NCBI GenBank assembly: GCA_000495415.1
Contig: AWGX01000248.1
Span: 1 to 6,051 of the forward strand
Reading direction: 5' to 3'
From: Smithella sp. ME-1
GTDB taxonomy: Bacteria; Desulfobacterota; Syntrophia; Syntrophales; Smithellaceae
DNA length: 6,051 bases
Shown: piece after piece, positions 1 through 6,046 of the stretch
Layout: the number at the start of each line of letters is the position of its first letter
Numbering within the stretch: position 1 is the stretch's first letter
Notes under the pieces: generated by a model
The model's input: only the letters and a program-made list of their open reading frames with translations
Told to the model about the DNA's origin: nothing
The model's database searches: none
Program-made: the position numbers and the translations under genes

Positions 1-81
1 AACCACTCTTTGAACGCAGTCCCCCTTGTTTGGATCTTCCTTTATGGGGAAGAACTTCTTACATTCCTTGCATAACGGCAT
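1..81 (-). CDS. Partial small Fe-S subunit of a fumarate-adding glycyl radical enzyme (BssC-like), N-terminus only
   Basis: Only the first 27 codons lie in the window; the frame is open at base 1. The ATG (79-81) follows a near-perfect Shine-Dalgarno (87-96), so this is a real gene start. The peptide begins MPLCKECKKFFP and has C4-x2-C7, then KGDC with C22 at residues 19-22. From memory, this pattern is typical of the 50-80 residue gamma/beta subunits of benzylsuccinate and related alkylsuccinate synthases, each of which binds a HiPIP-like [4Fe-4S] cluster through four Cys; the fourth Cys would lie beyond the window. The position directly after a glycyl-radical activase matches the bssD-bssC order of toluene operons, where the large catalytic subunit comes next. 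Other small Cys-rich proteins (for example a rubredoxin-like or zinc-ribbon protein) cannot be excluded from 27 residues, but the context favours this call. Substrate unknown. Confidence 0.72.
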   Translation of the reverse strand, partial: MPLCKECKKFFPIKEDPNKGDCVQRVV

Positions 82-86
82 TAAAT

Positions 87-96
87 ATCACCTCCT
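87..96 (-). promoter_or_regulatory. Strong ribosome binding site of the BssC-like gene
   Basis: The minus strand reads AGGAGGTGAT, complementary to the whole anti-Shine-Dalgarno of typical bacterial 16S rRNA, five bases before the ATG at 79-81. It is the strongest site in the window and supports the truncated gene as real and highly translated, as expected for a structural subunit of an abundant enzyme. Confidence 0.85.
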
Positions 97-169
97 TCAA
101 ATGTTAACTTTTTTAATTTGAATTGTTACTACACCTACTTATATTACATTAAACTTCTTATATTTCTCT

Positions 170-1192
170 TTATTCTTCCAGATTCAAGTCAGAGCCTTTA
201 CAACTCTGAGATTCCCGGGATATTTTTGCCGTGTCTGTTTCTTCAAATCCGGATCCACCCACTGTTGTTAAAAGACCCTGCTGGCGATAGAGGTCCGCAT
301 GGATTTCAAGAAACGAGGGATTGACGGCATCTATTTCGCTGTACGACCACTTTCTGCCCAACCAGGAATACTTATCCTGGCAATAGTTGTGGAAGGGAAT
401 CAAATCTACACGCTTTATATTCCCGGTGAGCGAGGCAAGATAAACGGAAGCTTTTGTGTGAAAATCAATGTCGTCGTTAAAGCCCGGTATAACCGGTATT
501 CTTACCCATATATCAGAATCTTTCTTACACAGCAACTCCAGATTTTTCAGAATAAGTTCGTTTTTTACCCCTGTTTTTTCGAAGTGTTTTGCTGAATCGA
601 GATGCTTCAAATCAAAAAGAAATATATCCGTATACTCTGCCATCTCCTCCAGGATACTGAAGTTACAATAACCATTAGTATCCACGCAGGTGTGGATAAC
701 GCGCCTTTTTGCTTCTTTAAGCAATTCCAGCGAAAAAGCAGGATGCATGGTGGGTTCGCCACCGCTTAACGTCATACCTCCACCAGAGGTTTTGTAAAAG
801 GGTTTATCCTGTTCTACCACATCAATAACCTCGGACACACTCATGGTTTTCCCCACTAACTCAAGGGCATCATACTTACAGGCATCAATACACTTCAGGC
901 AATTATCGCATTTCGCACGGTCTATTTTGTGATAATTTGACCCTTCAATGTTGGCAAGTTCCGGTTCTATGGGCGGATTAATCGCATCCCTGGGGCAAGC
1001 TTCCATACAGGCGCCGCATTGAACACAAAGCCTCTTCTTCCAGTAAACCTCCGGATAAGTAGGAATGGTTTCGGGATTATGACACCACTCACACCTTAAT
1101 GGACACCCCTTAAGAAACACATTTGTCCTGAATCCGGGACCGTCATTCACGGAAAACTTGGCAATATCAGTGATCAGCACGCGCTCTTTCAT
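170..1192 (-). CDS. Glycyl-radical-enzyme activating protein (radical SAM, BssD-like, with two extra 4Fe-4S sites)
   Basis: This activase uses a reduced [4Fe-4S] cluster to cleave S-adenosylmethionine and generate the glycyl radical on a partner enzyme; it acts in the anaerobic cytoplasm. The radical-SAM motif C30-x3-C34-x2-C37 is followed by HN, as is usual in glycyl-radical activases. An inserted ferredoxin-like domain carries two Cx2Cx2Cx3C sets at C56/C59/C62/C66 and C95/C98/C101/C105. The SAM-binding SGGEP is at residues 143-147. At 340 residues with the ferredoxin insert it matches activases of benzylsuccinate synthase, hydroxyphenylacetate decarboxylase and diol dehydratases rather than short PflA. 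The start ATG is preceded by AGGGAGGA at a good distance (SD within 1201-1210). It lies 63 bases after the PrpD-like gene and 88 bases before the BssC-like gene, so its likely partner is the enzyme of that subunit. A 27-residue polar tail follows the conserved TTVGG (309-313). Family is certain; partner is inferred. Confidence 0.93.
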   Translation of the reverse strand: MKERVLITDIAKFSVNDGPGFRTNVFLKGCPLRCEWCHNPETIPTYPEVYWKKRLCVQCGACMEACPRDAINPPIEPELANIEGSNYHKIDRAKCDNCLKCIDACKYDALELVGKTMSVSEVIDVVEQDKPFYKTSGGGMTLSGGEPTMHPAFSLELLKEAKRRVIHTCVDTNGYCNFSILEEMAEYTDIFLFDLKHLDSAKHFEKTGVKNELILKNLELLCKKDSDIWVRIPVIPGFNDDIDFHTKASVYLASLTGNIKRVDLIPFHNYCQDKYSWLGRKWSYSEIDAVNPSFLEIHADLYRQQGLLTTVGGSGFEETDTAKISRESQSCKGSDLNLEE

Positions 1193-1255
1193 TTATACTA
1201 TCCTCCCTGGATCTTATGATCTATGAGAATAAAGTATCCTGCCCCTTATGAATAA

Positions 1256-2599
1256 TCATAAGAGAATCCTCGTCATACTTTTCATGTTCCGAAGTTTATC
1301 CATCGTCTCGATCTTTTTCTTCATAGCAAGTGATTTCTTTTCCCCCAGTACAGGCTCGCACAGATCGAGAAACTTGCTGGCTACGCGTTCTTTTTTAACT
1401 TCCAGAGACGGAATCTGTTGAAGAATGTCGGAAAAGGCCTGGAAGCTTTTTCCGTTAGTGGTCTCCACCTCAACAAGTGATTCCAAAGCCTGCATCTTAG
1501 GATCATTAATTACATTGATCTTTTTCATAATCGCCCGCACCGCGGGATCATTCACTTTTTCGTCAGTAAAGGCCTTCATGCCTGTTTCTTCCCTCAGCAG
1601 GGCGTTCGCCACGCAATAAGGAATGCAGAATTTTCCCTCCAGTCCGCTGGCCGGCTCGGTTTTCCCTGCGGCCGAAAGGGCCAGGGTAGATGAATGGACG
1701 GTGATGCTCTTGATAGCATCCAGTTCGATGTTCTCTTTTTTTATAATGGACAACGCGGCTTCCAGGGGCGAGTGTGTTGCATGGCAGGATGCATGATATT
1801 TCTGGTTGAGGTTCTGTATATCCCAGCCCAAACCCAGCATAGAAACGACATCCTCATTTACTTTGCCCTTCAAGGCCTCGAAGAATCCCTGGGGACCTTC
1901 AAAAATGTCTTCGGCGCTCGTAAAATTCTTCTCCGCGAGAAGCGCTGCCAATAGTCCCGATTGTGAGGAACGGCCTGCATGGAATGGCTTGCACATTGTC
2001 CCGAACACACGTTTTAAGCCTGATGACTGTGTCGCGCCAATGCCCAATGCGTATGTGGCCTGCTTCTCGGACAAGCCCAGCAAGCGTGCACATGCTGCTG
2101 CAGAAGCAATATGCCCTAAAGTTGAAGTAGCGTGCCAGCCTGCCATGTAATGGTCAAGACTTGCGCAAGCGCCAATGGTTCCTCCGACCTGCAGACCGAT
2201 AATATATGCGGTTAGAAATTCTTTCCCCGATTTGCCCCTCCACTCGGAAAGTGCCAAGAGCGACGGGAAGACGGTCACCGAAGGGTGCCCAAAGAAGGAA
2301 ACCAGTGTATCGTCATAATCAAGTGTATGAGAGGCCGCACCATTGATAAGAGCAGCACTGCTCACGTCTTTTTTCATATTATAACCGATAATGGTTGCCT
2401 GTTTTTTTCCTCCCATCATCTCCACATAATCGATAAGTATTTTTACCAATGGATCGTCTTTGCCCGCGAATGTAACAGCGAGCCAATCCATGAAAGCCAC
2501 CTTGGCATGCTCATATGCCCACTCGGGGATATTCTGTTCATTAGTATTAACTATGAACGAGGCGAGTTTTGCGGTAAAGCCTGCACCATTTCCACTCAT
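1256..2599 (-). CDS. MmgE/PrpD-family protein, reaction unknown
   Basis: A 447-residue, full-length member of the MmgE/PrpD family, which includes 2-methylcitrate dehydratase, cis-aconitate decarboxylase and iminodisuccinate epimerase, all acting on small polycarboxylates without a cofactor. Family landmarks in order: HTLDYDDT (91-98), GHPS (104-107), GWHATSTLG (154-162), GTMCKPFHAGR (200-210), CHATHSPLEA (272-281) and KFCIPYCVA (323-331). By eye, the residues corresponding to the catalytic Asp/His/Lys set of cis-aconitate decarboxylase (D94, H105, H156, K204, H273) are kept, so it is probably an active enzyme. The start ATG overlaps the MeaB stop as ATGA, with AAGGAGG upstream inside the MeaB 3' end, so the two are translationally coupled. 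In this operon the substrate is probably a substituted succinate, malonate or related acid or CoA ester. Epimerisation or decarboxylation would both make sense; hydration or dehydration is equally possible. Family confident, reaction not. Confidence 0.9.
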   Translation of the reverse strand: MSGNGAGFTAKLASFIVNTNEQNIPEWAYEHAKVAFMDWLAVTFAGKDDPLVKILIDYVEMMGGKKQATIIGYNMKKDVSSAALINGAASHTLDYDDTLVSFFGHPSVTVFPSLLALSEWRGKSGKEFLTAYIIGLQVGGTIGACASLDHYMAGWHATSTLGHIASAAACARLLGLSEKQATYALGIGATQSSGLKRVFGTMCKPFHAGRSSQSGLLAALLAEKNFTSAEDIFEGPQGFFEALKGKVNEDVVSMLGLGWDIQNLNQKYHASCHATHSPLEAALSIIKKENIELDAIKSITVHSSTLALSAAGKTEPASGLEGKFCIPYCVANALLREETGMKAFTDEKVNDPAVRAIMKKINVINDPKMQALESLVEVETTNGKSFQAFSDILQQIPSLEVKKERVASKFLDLCEPVLGEKKSLAMKKKIETMDKLRNMKSMTRILL

Positions 2600-3579
2600 T
2601 GAAAGCCTCCTTTTCGTTTTTCTTCAAGGTTCTTAATGACAGCGAACCGTTTCATTAACTTGTCTGCGATACTGTAAGGATCGCTCTTGCCGGAGAGTAT
2701 GAGTTCAAGCTCTTTCTCCATATTTCCATTGCCAGTGATCCGCTCCTTGATGATACTGACCATCTCCGTCTCCAGTATGCTTATGACCTCTTGACGAACA
2801 TGCTCTTTTTGATAGTGCAGACCTTTCTTTTTCTTCTGAATAAATTCAGAAAGTATGTCCATTAGTTTATCAATGCCTTCCTTGGTAAAGGCAGAGGTCT
2901 TAATGACCTGGGGAATTTTTACAGCCGTCTCCGTTGAAAGATCAAGCATGGCGGAAATCTCGGATACTATAATATCAGCACCCTCCCTATCGCACTTATT
3001 CACCACGAACAGGTCACCAATTTCCATAACTCCGGCTTTGATGGCCTGGACACTGTCGCCTCCTCCCGGGTATGTCACGAGCATTACATAATCAGCTGCA
3101 CTTACAACCTCGATTTCATCCTGACCTACGCCGACGGTCTCAATGATAACAATATCTTTGCCGGCAAAATCCATGATTCTTACAACATCACGGGCCGCCT
3201 GGCAGAGACCTCCCAACATGCCACGGGTGGCCATAGACCTGATAAAGATATTCTGATAGGTGCTTATATCGCGCATCCGGATACGGTCTCCCAGCACTGC
3301 TCCACCGGAGAAGGGACTTGATGGATCTACCGCAATAATGCCGATAGTATATCCCCTATCACCCAATCGCTTTGCAAACTCACCGACCAAAGAACTTTTG
3401 CCCGCCCCCGGAGAACCTGTGACTCCTATCACGCAGGTCCGCCCCGTTTTCGCGTAGATGGTCTTCATGATATCTTTCCAACCTGTCTTCCGATCTTCAA
3501 CATGCGAAATAAGCTTTGCCAAAGCTCTTTCACTGTTTTCCCCGGCGGCTTCAATCATCAATGCGAGTTTTTCTTCCAC
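2596..3579 (-). CDS. meaB: MeaB/ArgK-type G-protein chaperone of the B12-dependent mutase
   Basis: A P-loop GTPase that in its family escorts adenosylcobalamin acyl-CoA mutases, gating cofactor loading and protecting or rescuing them from inactivation. The motifs are complete: Walker A GSPGAGKS (55-62), switch I region DPSSPFSGGAVLGDRIRM (85-102), switch II ETVGVGQDE (147-155), guanine-specificity NKCD (194-197) and TSAF (228-231). The 327-residue length matches stand-alone MeaB (about 330), with the helical N-terminal arm and a C-terminal dimerisation region. The start is GTG (3577-3579), with AGAGGAAAAGG about 8 bases upstream. An in-frame ATG seven codons later (residue 8) has a poorer site, so GTG is preferred. 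It lies 85 bases after the mutase large subunit, separated by a hairpin, and its stop overlaps the next start. It was historically called ArgK or LAO/AO transport kinase; the mutase next door makes the chaperone role clear. Confidence 0.95.
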   Translation of the reverse strand: MEEKLALMIEAAGENSERALAKLISHVEDRKTGWKDIMKTIYAKTGRTCVIGVTGSPGAGKSSLVGEFAKRLGDRGYTIGIIAVDPSSPFSGGAVLGDRIRMRDISTYQNIFIRSMATRGMLGGLCQAARDVVRIMDFAGKDIVIIETVGVGQDEIEVVSAADYVMLVTYPGGGDSVQAIKAGVMEIGDLFVVNKCDREGADIIVSEISAMLDLSTETAVKIPQVIKTSAFTKEGIDKLMDILSEFIQKKKKGLHYQKEHVRQEVISILETEMVSIIKERITGNGNMEKELELILSGKSDPYSIADKLMKRFAVIKNLEEKRKGGFQ

Positions 3580-3628
3580 TGTAAAGACCTTTTCCTCTAA
3601 CCCCGATAAACGGGATATGTGCTTTAAT

Positions 3629-3657
3629 GAATTTGCTTTCTATCGGAAAGCAAATTC
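3629..3657 (-). promoter_or_regulatory. Perfect 12-bp hairpin between mutase large subunit and meaB
   Basis: Arms GAATTTGCTTTC (3629-3640) and GAAAGCAAATTC (3646-3657) are exact inverse complements with a 5-base loop (3641-3645). It starts 7 bases after the mutase stop on the minus strand. No T-run follows the distal arm (ATTAAAG), so it is not a standard intrinsic terminator. It more likely protects the upstream mutase message from 3' exonucleases, marks a processing site, or lowers read-through, giving more mutase than chaperone. A second short stem, CCCG/CGGG (3602-3605 and 3611-3614), lies in the same gap ahead of the meaB ribosome site. Confidence 0.7.
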
Positions 3658-3664
3658 TAACTTA

Positions 3665-5416
3665 CTAAATTTTCATAGGCTGTGCTTCACCGAAAACTTC
3701 ACGCAACACATCGCAGATCTCCTGGAGCGTTGCATCGTTTTCCACGCACTCGCATATGGCAGGCATGAGATTCTTATCTTTATCTTCAGCCTGAACTTTC
3801 AAATTTCTAAGAGTGGTTACGACAGCCTTACCGTCACGCTCTCGCTTTAATTGGGCGAGATTCGCCTTCTGACGTTCTTCTGCCGTCTTCATAAGTTGTG
3901 GGTCATAGGTCGCTTCCACTTGACGGTTGATGGAAACATCAATCTCATGCTCGCTGGTAAAACAGTTCACGCCTACTACCAGGTCTTCCTGCTTTTCTAT
4001 CTTTTTCTGGCGTTCATATGCGCTCCTGGCTACCGCTTTTTGCATATACCCATTTTCAATAGCGGCAACCGCACCGCCCATTTTCTCAATCTTCTCCAAT
4101 TCGGCCAGTGCATCTTTCTCGATCTCATCAGTAAGTGATTCCATGAAGTACGATCCGGCCCATGGATCGCATACGTCGGTTACTTTTGCTTCGAAAATCA
4201 TGATTCGGGACGCATCTTGCTGTAGTTGGACCGCCTCCTGAGAATGGCCAAGGCCAAGTGGTTCGTCAAAGGGCGGAAATGCACCGGGAATAGCCCCCGA
4301 CATTCCGGCTGCCATTCCACCGACAACGGCACGGGCAAGATTGTTGAGCGGCCTCTGGAGCGTGGTGCTGGAGCATCCTATATGCGCCGTGATGGGCTGG
4401 CGGATCTGCATGCTCTTGGGATCCTTGGCATTGAAACGATCCCTTAATATATGGGCCCAAACTCTGCGGGCTGCCCTCTGGAAAGCAATTTCATTGTAGA
4501 CTTCCATGCTGCCGCCGAAGGCATTGAAGGTAAAGGCAGGAGCAAACTCATCAACGTCCAGACCGCCTTCAATTCCGGCCTTAATATAAGCAATGCCGTT
4601 GGCCATCGAAAATGCCAAATCCTGAACGCGTGTGGCCCCGGCTTCCCTGATATGGTAGCCGCCTATTGAATTTATATTGAGCTCAGGCATATGCTTACAG
4701 CAAAACACGCACGTATCGCGGAACAGCCTCATAGACTGCTTTGGCGGGAAAATGTATGTTCCGCGGGCGATGAACTCTTTAAGAATGTCATTTTGGGGCG
4801 TACCTGTTAATTTATCTAAAGGAATACCTCGTTTCTTTGCCAGACAGGCATACATGGCTATAAAGACCGCCGCCGGGGCATTGATGGTGAAGTTGGATGG
4901 CACTTTATCAATATCAAGGTCGCCGGTATATGCTTCGTAGATAATTTCAAAATCCCGCAAAGAATCTACCGCAACGCCCACCCGGCCTACTTCTCCCTCG
5001 GCAAAGTGACTATCGGAATCATAGCCGCACTGAGTCACCAAATCAAAGGCGATATTGGGACCACCCTTGCGTCCCATGGACTGCATCCTTAAGAGATAAT
5101 CACGATAATCGACAGGGGTTCCAAATCCGCCGTATTTACCCGATCGCCCCGTTCCGCCCCAGTCGGACCGATAATTGAGCTTTGCACCAAATTCTGCATA
5201 TGCTCTCCAGAATTCTAAGGGAGTGTTTCCTGCAGTGTAGGGGAACTGACCTGGAAATCCGACCTTTTCCAGAAAATGCGAACTATCCGAAGAAAGGGGG
5301 GTATAGAAGCTTGTAGGGCTCTTAACTAAGTTAAACTTTTTTACGCGCGGATTTTTTACCTCATCCTCCCATTTCTTTAAAGCCTCTTTAATTTCTTTCT
5401 TGCTATTCTTCTTCAT
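3665..5416 (-). CDS. Acyl-CoA mutase large (catalytic) subunit, methylmalonyl-CoA mutase family, divergent subgroup
   Basis: Catalyses an adenosylcobalamin-dependent carbon-skeleton rearrangement of a CoA ester, with B12 held by the separate small subunit. The 583 residues end without a B12 domain, like the two-part isobutyryl-CoA or 2-hydroxyisobutyryl-CoA mutases (about 560-570). Family blocks: GFPGQFPYT (53-61), GYDSD (131-135), AEGEVGRVGVA (139-149), GTPQNDILKEFIARGTYIFPP (205-225), GYHIREAGA (253-261), LDVDEFAP (286-293), DPWAGSY (417-423). By eye, Tyr89, Arg207 and His244 of the Propionibacterium enzyme match Y95, R218 and H255. Tyr plus Arg is the pair used for a free carboxylate, so a methylmalonyl/succinyl-type substrate is favoured over isobutyryl (Phe/Gln) or hydroxyisobutyryl (Ile/Asp). 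In contrast, the TMYxxRPWTxRQ segment is replaced by a longer, unrelated stretch (about 62-94), and the usual CoA-contact Arg283, His328, Gln330 and Gln361-Ser362 positions are changed. ATG start with AAGGA upstream. Probably a substituted succinyl-CoA mutase; not ordinary methylmalonyl-CoA mutase. Confidence 0.92.
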   Translation of the reverse strand: MKKNSKKEIKEALKKWEDEVKNPRVKKFNLVKSPTSFYTPLSSDSSHFLEKVGFPGQFPYTAGNTPLEFWRAYAEFGAKLNYRSDWGGTGRSGKYGGFGTPVDYRDYLLRMQSMGRKGGPNIAFDLVTQCGYDSDSHFAEGEVGRVGVAVDSLRDFEIIYEAYTGDLDIDKVPSNFTINAPAAVFIAMYACLAKKRGIPLDKLTGTPQNDILKEFIARGTYIFPPKQSMRLFRDTCVFCCKHMPELNINSIGGYHIREAGATRVQDLAFSMANGIAYIKAGIEGGLDVDEFAPAFTFNAFGGSMEVYNEIAFQRAARRVWAHILRDRFNAKDPKSMQIRQPITAHIGCSSTTLQRPLNNLARAVVGGMAAGMSGAIPGAFPPFDEPLGLGHSQEAVQLQQDASRIMIFEAKVTDVCDPWAGSYFMESLTDEIEKDALAELEKIEKMGGAVAAIENGYMQKAVARSAYERQKKIEKQEDLVVGVNCFTSEHEIDVSINRQVEATYDPQLMKTAEERQKANLAQLKRERDGKAVVTTLRNLKVQAEDKDKNLMPAICECVENDATLQEICDVLREVFGEAQPMKI

Positions 5417-5437
5417 GTTTCGTCCTTAAAATAGTGG

Positions 5438-5845
5438 TTAGGCATTTTTCCCGAGTTTTGTACGGATTAATGCCGCAATATCCTTAATTTTAGAACCTGA
5501 AGTGAAAACGCCGGCCACACCCATCTTTTCAAGGGTTTTTTTGTCTTCTTCAGGAATAACACCTCCCACCGTTACCAAAATGTCGTTTGCACCTTTGGCT
5601 TTGAGGCCTTCCATGACTTTTTTAGTTAACGATAGATGAGCTCCTGAAAGGATAGAGAGACCAATGACATCAACGTCTTCCTGTACGGCTGCGGAAACGA
5701 TCTGTTCCGGAGTCTGGCGTAGTCCCGTATAAATGATCTCAAAACCTTCATCCCTGAGTCCATAAGCCACAACATGTGCTCCACGCTCATGACCGTCCAA
5801 TCCGGGCTTGGCTATAAGAACTCGAATCTTTGACTCCTGGCCCAT
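5438..5845 (-). CDS. B12-binding small subunit of the acyl-CoA mutase
   Basis: Binds the cobalamin cofactor base-off/His-on and presents it to the large subunit encoded 21 bases downstream. The cobalamin motif is complete: D17-x-H19-x2-G22 (lower-ligand histidine H19), S64-x-L66 and GG at 94-95, followed by VFTSGS (113-118). The product is 135 residues, the length of the free-standing small subunits of isobutyryl- and 2-hydroxyisobutyryl-CoA mutases (about 136). The start was set at the ATG 5843-5845 because AAAGGAGGAG lies directly before it. The reading frame opens 13 codons earlier (5884), but those codons would run through the ribosome site itself and encode nothing family-like. It is the first gene of the operon, about 84 bases after the predicted sigma-54 start site. 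The family call is secure; substrate specificity lies in the large subunit. Confidence 0.94.
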   Translation of the reverse strand: MGQESKIRVLIAKPGLDGHERGAHVVAYGLRDEGFEIIYTGLRQTPEQIVSAAVQEDVDVIGLSILSGAHLSLTKKVMEGLKAKGANDILVTVGGVIPEEDKKTLEKMGVAGVFTSGSKIKDIAALIRTKLGKNA

Positions 5846-5850
5846 GTGAA

Positions 5851-5860
5851 CTCCTCCTTT
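5851..5860 (-). promoter_or_regulatory. Ribosome binding site that fixes the start of the B12 subunit
   Basis: The minus strand reads AAAGGAGGAG, five bases before the ATG at 5843-5845. Because it lies inside the longer open frame (which begins at 5884), it argues for the 135-residue product rather than 148 residues. Confidence 0.85.
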
Positions 5861-5916
5861 TTTAAAATTATTTAAAAGAGACAATTATTTCAGCAGTTAC
5901 ATGTTATTTGTAGCTG

Positions 5917-6046
5917 TATGTCCCAAGTAAAATAGATTGTGCAAAAAAAATGCCAAAAGCGTCATGCTTCCGAATAAGCCGATTTTTAACTCTATTTTTA
6001 ATTTACTAAAAAAAGCCTGAAAATGGAGTCCTTTTTATGGGACATA
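5917..6046. repeat. 9-bp inverted repeat pair flanking the promoter, possible MITE or IS remnant
   Basis: TATGTCCCA (5917-5925) and TGGGACATA (6038-6046) are perfect inverse complements. Read as TGTCCCA...TGGGACA with a TA on each side, they look like the ends of a 126-bp miniature element with a TA target duplication, as made by IS630/Tc1-type transposases; TG...CA ends would also suit other DDE elements. The inner sequence is AT-rich, non-coding, and includes the sigma-54 promoter. The similarity of the ends fades beyond nine bases, so chance or a regulator-binding pair remains possible. Confidence 0.4.
5940..5956 (-). promoter_or_regulatory. Sigma-54 (RpoN) -24/-12 promoter of the operon
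   Basis: The minus strand reads TTGGCATTTTTTTTGCA. It matches TGGCAC-N5-TTGCA at every consensus base but one, and the GG and GC dinucleotides are exactly 12 bases apart. The predicted start is near base 5929, giving an 84-base leader to the B12-subunit ATG. Sigma-54 control implies an enhancer-binding activator and tight induction, for example by the growth substrate. No activator gene is in the window. No second equally good promoter was seen in the downstream gaps, which fits a single transcript. Confidence 0.75.

Noticed and set aside
96..122. Inverted repeat TTCAAAT (96-102) / ATTTGAA (116-122) next to the BssC-like ribosome site
   Set aside because: Seven almost all-AT pairs with a 13-base loop in AT-rich DNA are expected by chance and would be unstable.
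1193..1255. Promoter or terminator in the PrpD-activase gap, including the GATC-TTAT-GATC motif
   Set aside because: No convincing -35/-10, -24/-12 or hairpin plus T-run; only the activase ribosome site is supported.
3629..3657. Hairpin as an intrinsic terminator
   Set aside because: No T-run follows the distal arm in either direction, and meaB continues the same operon.
118..4940. Many plus-strand open frames of 60-130 codons, and short minus-strand frames at 1899-2093 and 4266-4460
   Set aside because: They lie opposite or out of frame with well-supported family genes, have no recognisable motifs, and show no convincing ribosome sites; they are shadows.
3665..5845. Ordinary methylmalonyl-CoA mutase of propionate metabolism
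   Set aside because: Key CoA-contact motifs are replaced and the operon contains glycyl-radical genes, although the carboxylate-binding residues are kept; a plain mcm label would mislead.
3665..5845. 2-hydroxyisobutyryl-CoA or isobutyryl-CoA mutase, suggested by the two-subunit form
   Set aside because: The diagnostic positions are Tyr and Arg here, not Ile/Asp or Phe/Gln.
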